Numbered from the stretch's first letter, positions 7,787 through 16,365 are shown. The stretch: DNA of 27,395 nt from Clostridia bacterium (GCA_900768075.1 CAAGBN010000062.1:1-27395), one strand, 5' to 3'. The notes: generated by a model not told the origin, from the sequence alone. A program made the numbers and translations.

Positions 7787-8594
7787 TTACTCTTAAAGGT
7801 ATAATACTGTTACCAATGCCTCTGCTGACAACCATATTAGTACCATTCTTTTCAAAATGCCCTGCATCATATTTCGGAAAAAATCCCTGTCCCGGTGCAA
7901 ATAAGCCACCAAATAAAGGTAATATAAACTGTCCGCCGTGTGCGTGACCAGATAAAACTAAATCCGCTGTGTAATCTATATACAAATCAAAAAATTCAGG
8001 TCGGTGAGATAGCATAATAGTAAAAGCATCTTCACACTGTACAGTTTCCTCCAACTGAGATTTCATCACAAATTTTTCGTCACAAAAAAGATAGTCGCTG
8101 TTAAAACTAGGATCTGATATTCCGATTATTTTTATAGCGCTATTCGAACGACTTATCACCGAGATTTGGTTTTCAAGTACCATCACACCTGCATTGATCA
8201 TCTTCTTTTTGAGTATATCGTACTCCTCTATCCTCGACTCATGATTGCCGCTGACATAATAGCAAGGAGCTATTTTCAATACTTCCTCAAGGAAAGCTAA
8301 AGCAATATCAATATCCGTTCTCCTGGAGTCAATAATATCACCTGTAATAGCTATGATATCAGGTTCTGCTTCTTTAATCATACCGATAAGCTTGGAATTA
8401 CCATCACCAAACTCAGCATTATGCAAGTCAGATATGTGAACTATCCGAAAACCGCTAAAGTCATCAGGAAGATTTTCACTAGTAATACTGTATGTATTCA
8501 ACTCAAGATTTTTGTTTTCAAAGATGATCAAAAAACCGAATGTAATGATGAGCAGCAAAAATGAAATTAATATCTTCTTTCTGTTTTTTATCAT
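7770..8594 (-). CDS. YkuE/YaeI-type metallophosphoesterase, frameshifted near the end
   Basis: 274 residues as it stands. One N-terminal membrane helix (about 8-25) is followed by the full calcineurin-like set: ISDLH (D56, H58), ITGDIID (D86), SGNHES (N117, H118), LSHRPEF and LSGHAHGGQF. Family members such as B. subtilis YkuE and E. coli YaeI are membrane-associated phosphodiesterases/phosphatases; the former is exported by Tat and the latter acts on UDP-diacylglucosamine, so the exact substrate here is open. The protein ends abruptly at PLRVITDPK, while the usual ending lies in another frame (7744-7786). All metal ligands are kept, so it may still be active. The ribosome site is weak. It is a single-gene unit with its own terminator. 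Confidence 0.88.
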   Translation of the reverse strand: MIKNRKKILISFLLLIITFGFLIIFENKNLELNTYSITSENLPDDFSGFRIVHISDLHNAEFGDGNSKLIGMIKEAEPDIIAITGDIIDSRRTDIDIALAFLEEVLKIAPCYYVSGNHESRIEEYDILKKKMINAGVMVLENQISVISRSNSAIKIIGISDPSFNSDYLFCDEKFVMKSQLEETVQCEDAFTIMLSHRPEFFDLYIDYTADLVLSGHAHGGQFILPLFGGLFAPGQGFFPKYDAGHFEKNGTNMVVSRGIGNSIIPLRVITDPK

Positions 8595-8631
8595 ATAATA
8601 ACCGACTTTCGTTTAACTGTTTATAAACTCG

Positions 8632-8669
8632 GCGGGAGAAGAAGCACCCTAAAGTACTCCCTCTCCCGC
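8632..8669 (-). terminator. Hairpin after valS, weak U-tract
   Basis: An eight-base GC-rich stem (gcgggaga at 8632-8639 and its complement at 8662-8669) lies just past the valS stop. It is followed on the minus strand by CGAGTTTATAAAC rather than a clean U-run, so termination may be partial or factor-dependent. Confidence 0.45.
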
Positions 8670-8678
8670 GTTTCAGCA

Positions 8679-11300
8679 TCACTGCAGAGCAGCAAGGCTT
8701 TCATCAATCATTTTAATTTTTTCTGTAAGCTTTTCAGCATCAGCCTTCTGTGTTTCGATTACATTGGCAGGTGCCTTTGCAAGGAAACCGGGATTATTAA
8801 GCTTGCCGTTAATCTGCTGGAGCTTCTTCTCAGCTGTTTCTCTTTCCTTGAGAAGTCTCTTTCTTTCAGCCTCGAAGTCAACAAGGTCGCCCATAGGAAT
8901 GTAAATCTTAGCGTCAGCTGTTACGATGCTTACACTGCCCTCGATATTAAAGCTGTCACCAACAGTTACTTCTGAAGCTGAAGCGAGCTTCTGCATAAAT
9001 ACAGCTGAAACTGAGAAGATATCTTTCTTTTCTGTTGCAATATAAACGTGAGCCTTTCTTGAGGGAGGTACGTTCATTTCACCACGTCTGTTACGGATAG
9101 CTCTGATAGCATCCATAATGATGTTCATCTGTGCTTCGTCATCTGTGAATACAAGCTCATCGCTGAATACGGGCCAGGGAGCCTTCATAATTGTCTCACC
9201 GTCGTGAGGAAGTGTCTGCCAGATTTCTTCTGTAATGAAGGGCATAAAGGGATGAAGAAGCTTAAGTGTTTCGCTCATTACATAAACGAGTACTGCTCTT
9301 GCAGTTGCAGCTTCGTCGCCACCCTTCTGAAGTCTGATCTTAGCAAGCTCGATATACCAGTCGCAGAAGATATCCCAGATGAAGTCGTAGAGCTTCTGTA
9401 CAGCAACACCAAGCTCGAACTTATCAAGGTTGTCAGTAACTTCCTTTGTAAGTCTGTTGTACTGTGAAAGAATCCACTTGTCTTCAAGTGCAAGATCAGC
9501 AGGAATGTGAGGAGCAGCTTCGTCTTCGGGAAGATTCATAAGAATAAATCTTGCAGCGTTCCAGATCTTGTTGCAGAAGTTTCTTGAAGCTTCAACCTTC
9601 TTCTCACTGTAACGCATATCGTTACCGGGGCTGTTACCTGTTGCAAGAGTGAGACGAAGAGCGTCAGCACCGTACTGATCAATAACTACAAGAGGATCAA
9701 TACCGTTACCGAGTGACTTTGACATCTTTCTGCCGAGCTCGTCACGAACAATACCGTGAATGAATACTGTATCGAAAGGTACTTCGCCCATCTGTTCGCA
9801 AGCTGAGAAGATCATTCTTGCAACCCAGAAGAAGATAATATCGTAACCTGTTACAAGTGTGCTTGTGGGATAATAGTGCATAAGCTCAGGAGTTTTATCG
9901 GGCCAACCGAGAGTTGAGAAAGGCCAGAGAGCTGATGAGAACCAGGTATCAAGTGTGTCGGGATCCTGAGTAATCTTCTCGCTACCACACTTGCAGCACT
10001 TTGTAGCGTCTTCCTTTGAAACTGTGATTTCGCCACATTCTTCGCAGTACCAAGCGGGAATTCTGTGACCCCACCAGAGCTGACGTGAAATACACCAGTC
10101 ACGGATGTTTTCCATCCAGTTATAGTAGATTTTATCAAAACGCTCGGGGATAAACTTAACCTTACCCTCACGAACAACCTCAATAGCGGGCTTTGCAAGA
10201 GGCTCCATCTTAACGAACCACTGCTTTGATACACGGGGCTCAACTGCTGTGTGACAGCGGTAGCAAGTACCAACCTCGTGCTTTGTGGGCTCAATCTTAA
10301 CAAGAGCACCTGCTGCTTCCATATCGGCAACAATAGCCTTACGGCATTCCATAAGGTTCATACCCTCGTATTTACCTGCAGCTTCATTCATAAAGCCATC
10401 ATCAGTCATTACGTTGAGTACGGGAAGGTCACATCTCAGACCAACCTCAAAGTCATTGGGGTCGTGTGCAGGTGTGATTTTAACGGCACCTGTACCTTTA
10501 TCCATCTTTGCATATGTGTCAGCAACGATGGGGATTTCTCTGCCGATAACAGGGATAACAACCATCTTACCGATGATGTCCTTATATCTTTCATCATCAG
10601 GGTGTACAGCAACACCTGTATCACCGGGGATAGTCTCAGGACGTGTTGTAGCAACCTCAATGTAGCCTGTGCCGTCAACAAAGGGATATCTTAAATGCCA
10701 GAAGCTACCGTCTTTTTCTTCGTGCTCAACCTCTGCATCTGAAATTGATGTTTTACAGTGAGTACACCAGTTGATCATTCTTTCGCCACGGTAGATAAGA
10801 CCTTTTTCATAAAGGTTTACAAATACTTCCTTAACAGCCTTTGAACAACCCTCGTCAAGAGTAAATCTCTCTCTGTCCCAGTCACATGATGAGCCCATCT
10901 TCTTAAGCTGTTCAATAATTCTGCCACCGTACTGTGCCTTCCAATCCCAGGCTCTCTCAAGGAAGCCTTCTCTGCCGAGATCTTCCTTTGAAATGCCTTC
11001 AGCCTTCATAGCCTCAACAATCTTAGCTTCTGTAGCGATTGAAGCGTGGTCAGTGCCGGGAAGCCATAATGTGTCAAAGCCCTGCATTCTTCTGAAACGG
11101 ATAAGAATATCCTGAAGAGTATTATCAAGGGCGTGACCCATATGAAGCTGACCTGTGATGTTTGGTGGGGGGATTACGATAGTATAGGGATTTTTCTTTT
11201 CATCAACCTCAGCGTGGAAATATTTTCCGTCAAGCCAGGTCTTGTAGATACGATCTTCAACGTTTTTCGGATCGTACTGCTTTGCAAGTTCTTTTGCCAT
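8679..11300 (-). CDS. valS: Valine--tRNA ligase
   Basis: 873 residues, the usual length. It charges tRNA-Val in the cytoplasm. Class I motifs are clear: HMGH at 53-56 after PPPNITG, and KMSKS at 525-529. The CP1 editing domain includes TTRPETIPGDTGVAVHP. Cysteine pairs (CTHC; CEEC...CCKC) suggest a zinc-binding insert. The C-terminus is a coiled coil (about 810-873) typical of ValRS. The ATG at 11300 is chosen over the in-frame GTG at 11309 because GGAG lies seven to eight bases before the ATG and overlaps the GTG. It has its own promoter (11578-11606) and a Val T-box, so expression should rise when tRNA-Val is uncharged. Confidence 0.98.
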   Translation of the reverse strand: MAKELAKQYDPKNVEDRIYKTWLDGKYFHAEVDEKKNPYTIVIPPPNITGQLHMGHALDNTLQDILIRFRRMQGFDTLWLPGTDHASIATEAKIVEAMKAEGISKEDLGREGFLERAWDWKAQYGGRIIEQLKKMGSSCDWDRERFTLDEGCSKAVKEVFVNLYEKGLIYRGERMINWCTHCKTSISDAEVEHEEKDGSFWHLRYPFVDGTGYIEVATTRPETIPGDTGVAVHPDDERYKDIIGKMVVIPVIGREIPIVADTYAKMDKGTGAVKITPAHDPNDFEVGLRCDLPVLNVMTDDGFMNEAAGKYEGMNLMECRKAIVADMEAAGALVKIEPTKHEVGTCYRCHTAVEPRVSKQWFVKMEPLAKPAIEVVREGKVKFIPERFDKIYYNWMENIRDWCISRQLWWGHRIPAWYCEECGEITVSKEDATKCCKCGSEKITQDPDTLDTWFSSALWPFSTLGWPDKTPELMHYYPTSTLVTGYDIIFFWVARMIFSACEQMGEVPFDTVFIHGIVRDELGRKMSKSLGNGIDPLVVIDQYGADALRLTLATGNSPGNDMRYSEKKVEASRNFCNKIWNAARFILMNLPEDEAAPHIPADLALEDKWILSQYNRLTKEVTDNLDKFELGVAVQKLYDFIWDIFCDWYIELAKIRLQKGGDEAATARAVLVYVMSETLKLLHPFMPFITEEIWQTLPHDGETIMKAPWPVFSDELVFTDDEAQMNIIMDAIRAIRNRRGEMNVPPSRKAHVYIATEKKDIFSVSAVFMQKLASASEVTVGDSFNIEGSVSIVTADAKIYIPMGDLVDFEAERKRLLKERETAEKKLQQINGKLNNPGFLAKAPANVIETQKADAEKLTEKIKMIDESLAALQ

Positions 11301-11332
11301 TTTATTCACTCCAAAAATTTAATTACAAAATA

Positions 11333-11571
11333 AAAAACTCCGTCCTAAAAATCAGGACGGAGAAAATTCCGTGGTACCACCTGAATTCAGCACCGAAGCA
11401 CTGCACTCAAAATCTTTAACGGGGATTACCGTCGGGGTCTACTCTCTTCAGATTTCTTCCCGAAGCTCGCAAGCTACCTTCATAAGACTTCACTTAAGGG
11501 TTTTCACCTGCCACCCTCTCTCTGAAAGCTTCCTCTTATTACTCCTCTTGGTCAAAGCTGATTAAATTATC
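11333..11571 (-). promoter_or_regulatory. T-box riboswitch, Val (specifier GUC), of valS
   Basis: Minus-strand leader. It has a GGAGUA S-turn-like start, the AGAGAG bulge and GGUGGCAGGUG apical region of Stem I, and a T-box core AGGUGGUACCACGG (11369-11382). A nine-pair terminator (11338-11346 with 11354-11362) is followed by UUUUUU. Aligning it with the alaS leader at 25781-26020 puts GUC (11486-11488) at the specifier position where the alaS leader has GCC. Both codons match their gene. The antiterminator can form by AAUUC/GAAUU pairing around the core. Confidence 0.93.
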
Positions 11572-11577
11572 TATAAG

Positions 11578-11606
11578 ATTTTAGCATAGTAAATGCAATA
11601 AGTCAA
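11578..11606 (-). promoter_or_regulatory. Promoter of the valS leader
   Basis: Minus strand: TTGACT (11601-11606), a 17-base spacer, and TAAAAT (11578-11583). It lies in the short gap after rnhA, so valS is transcribed on its own. Confidence 0.8.
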
Positions 11607-11614
11607 GAAGTTTA

Positions 11615-12052
11615 TTATATAAACTTTTGGCTTTCTGCAACTGCCATTTCGTCACAACGCTCATTTTCAGGATGACCTGCGTGACCCTTAATCCATTCAA
11701 TGGTAACCTCATGCTTATCAATCTGACAAAGAAGCTCGTCCCAGAGCTCAGGATTAAGCGCAGGCTTTTTATCCTTCTTGCGCCAGTTGTTAGCCTTCCA
11801 GCCTGCTGCCCAGCCGAGATTTATACCATTGGCAACATACTGTGAGTCAGTTATAACGGTAACCTTGCAAGGCTCTTTCAGGGCTTTTAGTCCCTCAATA
11901 ACAGCAGTCAGCTCCATTCTGTTGTTAGTTGTATGAGCTTCACCACCGCTTAATTCCTTGCGTTTCCCCTGATAGTCAAGAATTGTTCCCCAACCACCTG
12001 CACCGGGATTACCCGAGCAAGCTCCGTCGGTATATATAGTAACTTCTTTCAT
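11615..12052 (-). CDS. rnhA: Ribonuclease HI
   Basis: 145 residues. It cuts the RNA strand of RNA-DNA hybrids. The catalytic set is complete and at near-E. coli positions: D9 (YTDGACSGNPG), E47 (NNRMEL), D69 (TDSQYV), H124 (IKGHAGH) and D134 (ERCD). The basic protrusion region is present (GWKANNWRKKDKK, 84-96), so it is the E. coli-type enzyme. GGAG lies upstream of the ATG. It is transcribed from a promoter divergent to upp, with no clear terminator before the valS promoter; the valS T-box would meet any read-through. Confidence 0.97.
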   Translation of the reverse strand: MKEVTIYTDGACSGNPGAGGWGTILDYQGKRKELSGGEAHTTNNRMELTAVIEGLKALKEPCKVTVITDSQYVANGINLGWAAGWKANNWRKKDKKPALNPELWDELLCQIDKHEVTIEWIKGHAGHPENERCDEMAVAESQKFI

Positions 12053-12079
12053 TTCATCTACTCCAATTAAATTTGCTAT

Positions 12080-12108
12080 ATTCTATCATATTGAGGCACT
12101 TTAATCAA
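12080..12108 (-). promoter_or_regulatory. Promoter of rnhA
   Basis: Minus strand: TTGATT (12103-12108), a 17-base spacer, and TAGAAT (12080-12085) with an extended-10 TGA. Confidence 0.65.
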
Positions 12109-12141
12109 GAACTTAATAATAAAAATAAAAATAAAAATCAC

Positions 12142-12169
12142 TTGATTTATCAGTCTTAAGGTGTATAAT
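12142..12169 (+). promoter_or_regulatory. Promoter of upp
   Basis: TTGATT (12142-12147), a 16-base spacer, and TATAAT (12164-12169). An A-rich tract of aaaaat units (about 12115-12138) lies just upstream and could act as an UP-like element for this and the divergent rnhA promoter. Confidence 0.65.
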
Positions 12170-12203
12170 AATTATAGATGAAAAATGAAAGGAAACGTTA
12201 AAT

Positions 12204-12836
12204 ATGAAAAACAATGTTACAATATTCGACCATCCCCTTATTCTTCACAAGCTCTCAATTCTGAGAAACAAGAACACTCCCTCAAAGGATTTCCGTGCGC
12301 TTGTTTCTGAAATAGCTACTCTTATGTGCTATGAAGCAACAAGAGACCTTCCTCTTGAAGAGGTTGAGATTGAAACTCCTATCTGCAAAACCAAAGTAAA
12401 GCACATTGCAGGTAAGAAAATGGCTATCGTGCCTATTCTCAGAGCAGGTCTCGGTATGGTTGAGGGCGTAAGCGCTCTTGTTCCCTCGGCACGTATCGGT
12501 CATATCGGTCTTTACAGAGACGAAGAAACACTCAAGCCTGTTGAATATTACTGCAAGCTCCCCAAGGATATCGGTGAAAGAGACGTTTTCGTTGTTGACC
12601 CTATGCTTGCAACAGGCGGTTCAGCTATTGATGCTGTTTCACAGATTAAGCTTCGTAATCCCCGTTCAATTAAGTTTATGTGCATTATTGCAGCTCCCGA
12701 AGGCATAGAAGCATTTACTAAGATTCACCCCGATGTACCTGTTTACTGTGCAGCTCTTGATGAAAAGCTCAACGAAAAAGGTTATATCGTACCCGGTCTC
12801 GGTGATGCCGGTGACAGAATTTTCGGCACAAAATAA
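12204..12836 (+). CDS. upp: Uracil phosphoribosyltransferase
   Basis: 210 residues, standard length. It makes UMP from uracil and PRPP in pyrimidine salvage. Seen in the sequence: the N-terminal FDHPLILHKLSILRNKNT, the VPILRAGLGMVEG segment, the PRPP loop VVDPMLATGGSA at about 131-142, and the uracil-binding C-terminus GYIVPGLGDAGDR. GAAAGGAAA lies upstream of the ATG. It is a single-gene unit between its own promoter and the terminator at 12846-12877. No PyrR-type attenuator is visible in the short leader. Confidence 0.98.
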   Translation: MKNNVTIFDHPLILHKLSILRNKNTPSKDFRALVSEIATLMCYEATRDLPLEEVEIETPICKTKVKHIAGKKMAIVPILRAGLGMVEGVSALVPSARIGHIGLYRDEETLKPVEYYCKLPKDIGERDVFVVDPMLATGGSAIDAVSQIKLRNPRSIKFMCIIAAPEGIEAFTKIHPDVPVYCAALDEKLNEKGYIVPGLGDAGDRIFGTK

Positions 12837-12845
12837 AAATAGAAA

Positions 12846-12877
12846 TATCCGTCTGTTTCATTAGATTCAGACGGATA
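12846..12877. terminator. Bidirectional terminator, upp / hemolysin-III gene
   Basis: A ten-base stem (tatccgtctg at 12846-12855 and its complement at 12868-12877) is followed by aaatttttat. It serves the two convergent genes ending at 12836 and 12883. Confidence 0.8.
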
Positions 12878-12882
12878 AATTT

Positions 12883-13551
12883 TTATATCTTACCCAAAGC
12901 TATGTAAAGCATTGCAAAATGAAGCGATGTGCCTGCTAAAACAAACAGATGGAAAATACTGTGGAAATAAGGCTTTTTCTTACCTATTTTATAAAACACA
13001 ACACCGACAGAATATGAAATACCACCGACTAAAGCAAGGATAAAGGGAACTAAAGACTCTCCCTTATAATATTTTGCAATAGGATAAATCATAAGAACAG
13101 ATGTATATCCAACCACCATATAAAGTCGCATCTGCACCTTTTTATATTTTTCCTGGTCGATGAAGGTAAGTGCTATGCCTACTATGCTCAGAACAATGCT
13201 CAATGTGGCAGTTATCACACAAAAAACTTTATCGTGAGGGTAAACGGCCATAATATTTATAGCCGATGCTGTACCTGTTATCATAATGAAAATTGCACTA
13301 TGGTCGATTAACCTGAATGCTTTTTTAGCTGTGCCGGGCTTGAGACAATGATAAAGGGTTGAGCTCGAATACATAATAATTGTTGCGACACCGAAAACAA
13401 TGGCTGCCACAGCGCCGTTGGTGCTTGTACTGTGCCATATGCCGAAAAGCATAAACAGTACGCCCAAAGGTATACCTAAGCCGTGTGAGACAGAGTTGAG
13501 TATTTCTTCTGTTTTGCTGTATGTAGGCAACACAACTTTTTCAAATGCCAT
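12883..13551 (-). CDS. Hemolysin III / YqfA family membrane protein
   Basis: 222 residues with about seven membrane helices. It carries the conserved CREST-superfamily residues: SSSTLYH, LIDHSAIFIMITGTAS, and the C-terminal HSIFHLFVLAGTSLHF, whose His and Asp residues are thought to bind metal. The name comes from a B. cereus haemolysin, but most members are of unknown housekeeping function, so a toxin role should not be assumed. The ATG at 13551 is chosen over a GTG at 13560 because AGGAG sits eight bases before the ATG and would overlap the GTG. The terminator at 13574-13602 separates it from tcdA; I see no convincing promoter of its own. Confidence 0.93.
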   Translation of the reverse strand: MAFEKVVLPTYSKTEEILNSVSHGLGIPLGVLFMLFGIWHSTSTNGAVAAIVFGVATIIMYSSSTLYHCLKPGTAKKAFRLIDHSAIFIMITGTASAINIMAVYPHDKVFCVITATLSIVLSIVGIALTFIDQEKYKKVQMRLYMVVGYTSVLMIYPIAKYYKGESLVPFILALVGGISYSVGVVFYKIGKKKPYFHSIFHLFVLAGTSLHFAMLYIALGKI

Positions 13552-13573
13552 ATTTTTCACTCCTAAAAAATAT

Positions 13574-13602
13574 AACAGCAGGATTTTATCAGTCCTGCTG
13601 TT
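13574..13602 (-). terminator. Terminator after tcdA
   Basis: A ten-base stem (aacagcagga at 13574-13583 with its complement at 13593-13602). On the minus strand it is followed by TATATTTTTT, a few bases past the tcdA stop. Confidence 0.8.
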
Positions 13603-13605
13603 TTG

Positions 13606-14310
13606 TTATTTCATCAAATCCTTTATAACTTCGCTGCCGATGATAAGTCCTGCCACAGATGGAACAAAGGATATGCTTCCGGGTACAGCCTTTCCGATTT
13701 CATTTTTCTGAGGATTTTCTGTTTTTATGGGTTCTTCTGTTGAGTAAAGAACTTTCAGCTTCTTTACTCCCCTCTTTTTGAGCTCATATCTCATAACTCT
13801 CGCAAGAGGACAGACACTTGTTTTATTGATATCTGCAATCTGAAACTTAGTCGGATCCAGCTTGTTTCCTGTGCCCATAGACGATATGACAGGCTTGCCG
13901 AGACAATAGGCTTTCTCAATTATCGCAAGCTTACCTGATACCGTATCAATAGCATCTATAATATAATCGTAAGCTGAAAAATCAAACTCATCAATATTTT
14001 CAGGCAACACAAATTTATTTATACAGTTGACCTTTGCCTGAGGGTTTATGTCTAGTATCCGCTCTTTCATTACCTGGGTTTTATCTTTGCCGACAGTTGA
14101 TGTCAGAGCTATGAGCTGTCTGTTGATATTGCTGAGGCTTACGGTATCATTGTCAATCAGATCAAATCTGCCGACACCTGCTCTTGCAAGAGCCTCACAG
14201 ACAAAACCTCCGACTCCGCCGACACCGAAAACAGCCACATAAGAGTCCTTGATCTTCTGCAGTGAGCTTTCACCTATAAGCATCTGAGTTCTTGAAAATT
14301 TATCTGCCAT
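13606..14310 (-). CDS. tcdA: tRNA threonylcarbamoyladenosine dehydratase (TcdA/YgdL family)
   Basis: 234 residues of the ThiF/MoeB/E1-like fold. The nucleotide-binding loop is GVGGVGG (29-35), followed by the DLIDNDTVSLSNINRQ segment and DYIIDAIDTVSGK. SSMGTGNKLDPTKFQIADI and VLYSTEEP are typical of TcdA rather than MoeB or ThiF. TcdA uses ATP to cyclise t6A at position 37 of ANN-decoding tRNAs to ct6A. It is the last gene of the phoH-ybeY-dgkA transcript, three bases after dgkA, with its ribosome site inside the end of dgkA, and is followed by a terminator. Confidence 0.92.
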   Translation of the reverse strand: MADKFSRTQMLIGESSLQKIKDSYVAVFGVGGVGGFVCEALARAGVGRFDLIDNDTVSLSNINRQLIALTSTVGKDKTQVMKERILDINPQAKVNCINKFVLPENIDEFDFSAYDYIIDAIDTVSGKLAIIEKAYCLGKPVISSMGTGNKLDPTKFQIADINKTSVCPLARVMRYELKKRGVKKLKVLYSTEEPIKTENPQKNEIGKAVPGSISFVPSVAGLIIGSEVIKDLMK

Positions 14311-14313
14311 TGT

Positions 14314-14796
14314 TCAGCCTTTCTTTTTACAGGGTATTCCGAAGAAAATAAACAGTGTTGCGGGAATTATACTAAGCACAAGCACTATAAACATCTTGGG
14401 ATTTCCCAGGAAATATTCAAACATCGCCTTGAACGCTTCAGGCTGAAAGAGAATAATAAATCCAACTATAACCGCTGTTATTGCACTGATAAGCACAGCG
14501 CCTGCAGCCGCATCCTTTGATATCTTGCCGTATTGAGTATATTCCTCACTTGCAAGATTAACTGCATTTTCAATAGCCGTGTTGACAATTTCAGCACCGA
14601 TAACACTGCCGCAACATAAGGTAAGTATTGCCCAGTCAGTTCTCGTTAAAATAAACCAATCAGTAAACAGCAGTATTGATACCATATAAATAACACAGGT
14701 AATGTGTATGCGAAGATTTCTTTCGTTGGCAATAGTTCTGAATATGCCGTTAAAGGCATAAACAAAGCTCATAAACAGTTTTTTGTAGTGATTCAT
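14314..14796 (-). CDS. dgkA: Undecaprenol kinase / diacylglycerol kinase family protein
   Basis: 160 residues. The DgkA core is plain: NERNLRIH, then AEIVNTAIENAVNLA with E69, N72 and E76 in place, and GKISKDAAAGAVL. In Gram-positives this family phosphorylates undecaprenol to recycle the cell-wall lipid carrier. Three membrane helices are expected. An extra hydrophobic C-terminal stretch (about 134-154) with a basic end makes it longer than the usual 120-130 residues. It lies nine bases after ybeY in the conserved phoH-ybeY-dgkA order. Confidence 0.94.
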   Translation of the reverse strand: MNHYKKLFMSFVYAFNGIFRTIANERNLRIHITCVIYMVSILLFTDWFILTRTDWAILTLCCGSVIGAEIVNTAIENAVNLASEEYTQYGKISKDAAAGAVLISAITAVIVGFIILFQPEAFKAMFEYFLGNPKMFIVLVLSIIPATLFIFFGIPCKKKG

Positions 14797-14805
14797 TTAT
14801 GTATA

Positions 14806-15312
14806 TTATTCCTCTGTTGTATAGTAGCTTCCGCTTCTGACAAGACCGAGCTGAGTCAGTACTGCCTCTTCTTTTTCTCTCATTCTTACAAGCTCAAGTC
14901 CACCGGGCTCGTGGTCGTAGCCTAAAAGGTGAAGCATTGAGTGAACTGTAAGAAAGGCAATTTCTCTGTTGATTGAGTGGCCGTAAAGCTCTGCCTGCTT
15001 GATAGCGTGTTCCATTGAAATCACAATGTCACCGAGCATCTGAGCGCCTGTATCGTTATTGATATCATACTCACCGTCAATACCGAGGGGGAATGAAAGC
15101 ACGTCAGTAGCCTTATCAATACCTCTGTGTCTGAGATTAAGCTCGTGGATAGCTTCATCATCAACTATAGTAACACTGATTTCAGCAGAGCCCTTGAACT
15201 GCTCGTTTGTAAGCACTGCATTACAGCAACGTCTTATGAGCATACGGGTACCTCTTGGAAGTTTAACTGAATTCTGATCATCTGTAATAATTACTTTGAT
15301 TTTGTCCTTCAT
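14806..15312 (-). CDS. ybeY: rRNA maturation endoribonuclease YbeY
   Basis: 168 residues. It is a single-strand-specific, zinc-dependent RNase needed for 16S rRNA 3'-end processing and ribosome quality control. The family motif H-x3-H-x5-H is seen at H124, H128 and H134 (HSMLHLLGYDHE), with DKATDVLSFP and LGDIVIS before it. Its ATG overlaps the phoH stop by four bases (ATGA), which suggests translational coupling. Confidence 0.96.
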   Translation of the reverse strand: MKDKIKVIITDDQNSVKLPRGTRMLIRRCCNAVLTNEQFKGSAEISVTIVDDEAIHELNLRHRGIDKATDVLSFPLGIDGEYDINNDTGAQMLGDIVISMEHAIKQAELYGHSINREIAFLTVHSMLHLLGYDHEPGGLELVRMREKEEAVLTQLGLVRSGSYYTTEE

Positions 15313-16274
15313 TTTTTCTTCTTTGCCTCCTCATATTTGTAATAAGCTTTGATAATATCCTGAACAAGCTTATGTCTGACAACATCCTTATCACTGAATT
15401 TGCAGGTCTGGATATCGTCAACATTTTTGAGTATCTTTATAACCTCAACAAGACCCGATTTTTTTCCGTCAGGCAGGTCTATCTGAGTTATATCGCCTGT
15501 AACAACAATTTTCGAGCCGAAGCCCAATCTTGTAAGAAACATCTTCATCTGCTCAGGTGTTGTATTCTGAGCCTCGTCGAGAATGATGAAGCTGTCATCG
15601 AGGGTACGGCCTCGCATATATGCAAGGGGCGCAACCTCAATATTACCTCTTTCCTGATATTTCTGAAAGCTCTCTGCACCGAGCATATCGAAAAGTGCAT
15701 CGTAAAGAGGTCTGAGATACGGGTCAACCTTCTGCTGTAAGTCACCGGGTAAAAAGCCTAACTTTTCGCCTGCTTCAACTGCAGGTCTTGTAAGAATGAT
15801 TCTGTTGACCTGCTTTGCTCTGAAAGCACTGACTGCCATAGCAACCGCAAGGTAGGTCTTACCTGTACCCGCAGGGCCGACACCGATAACAACTGTGTTG
15901 TTTTTTATCGCTTCAATATATTTTTTCTGACCGAGGGTCTTGGCTTTTATCGGCTTACCCTTGGCACTGATGCAAATGCAATCCCCTGCCATTGAGACAA
16001 GCTTATCGTCGTTGCCGTCTTTAACAAGAGAGATGACATATCTGACATTCTGCTCAGTGAGAGTCTCACCCTTATTAATGAGTGTGAGAAGATTATTGAT
16101 GGCACGCTTACCCTTATCAACATTTTCTTCATCACCCTGAATTTTCAGCTCACTGCCGCGACATATAACCTTCACCTGAAATTCTTTTTCAATAAGCTTT
16201 ATGTTTTCGTCAAAAGAGCCGAACAAGCTGACGGCGTGTTCCATTCTGTCTATGCTGAAAGTTTGTTCAACCAA
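15309..16274 (-). CDS. phoH: PhoH-family ATPase
   Basis: 321 residues. The Walker A motif GPAGTGKT is at 133-140 and Walker B is FIILDEAQN, followed by the VVTGDITQIDLP helicase-like segment. An N-terminal KH-like stretch (KEFQVKVICRG...) precedes it. Members are thought to act in RNA metabolism, often beside ybeY. The start is TTG at 16274, supported by AGAGGTG seven bases upstream; the first in-frame ATG is ten codons further in. It has its own extended-10 promoter at 16331-16359. Confidence 0.95.
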   Translation of the reverse strand: MVEQTFSIDRMEHAVSLFGSFDENIKLIEKEFQVKVICRGSELKIQGDEENVDKGKRAINNLLTLINKGETLTEQNVRYVISLVKDGNDDKLVSMAGDCICISAKGKPIKAKTLGQKKYIEAIKNNTVVIGVGPAGTGKTYLAVAMAVSAFRAKQVNRIILTRPAVEAGEKLGFLPGDLQQKVDPYLRPLYDALFDMLGAESFQKYQERGNIEVAPLAYMRGRTLDDSFIILDEAQNTTPEQMKMFLTRLGFGSKIVVTGDITQIDLPDGKKSGLVEVIKILKNVDDIQTCKFSDKDVVRHKLVQDIIKAYYKYEEAKKKK

Positions 16275-16330
16275 GTATTTACACCTCTGTTTTATTATAA
16301 TTACACATAATTTACTTCAATATTTAGTTT

Positions 16331-16359
16331 ATTTTAGCACATTTCTTTAAAAAAGTGAA
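16331..16359 (-). promoter_or_regulatory. Promoter of phoH-ybeY-dgkA-tcdA
   Basis: Minus strand: TTCACT (16354-16359), a 17-base spacer, and TAAAAT (16331-16336) with an extended-10 TGC. It separates the housekeeping genes from the sporulation genes yqfC-yqfD just upstream. Confidence 0.7.
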
Positions 16360-16365
16360 TACTTT

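Noticed and set aside
10251..10694. Long plus-strand open frames inside valS
   Set aside because: They are antisense shadows of a highly conserved synthetase gene, with no ribosome site or promoter.
11371..11565. Open frame of 64 residues on the plus strand between valS and rnhA
   Set aside because: It is antisense to the valS T-box leader; base-pairing constraints explain the open frame.
11333..11571. Idea that the valS and alaS T-boxes have a very short Stem I
   Set aside because: The AGAGAG and GGxGG elements are the bulge and apical part of Stem I. Once aligned that way both leaders have a full Stem I with specifiers GUC and GCC.
12112..12139. aaaaat repeats between rnhA and upp as a tandem-repeat locus
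   Set aside because: Only three to four imperfect units of low complexity, better read as an A-tract beside promoters.
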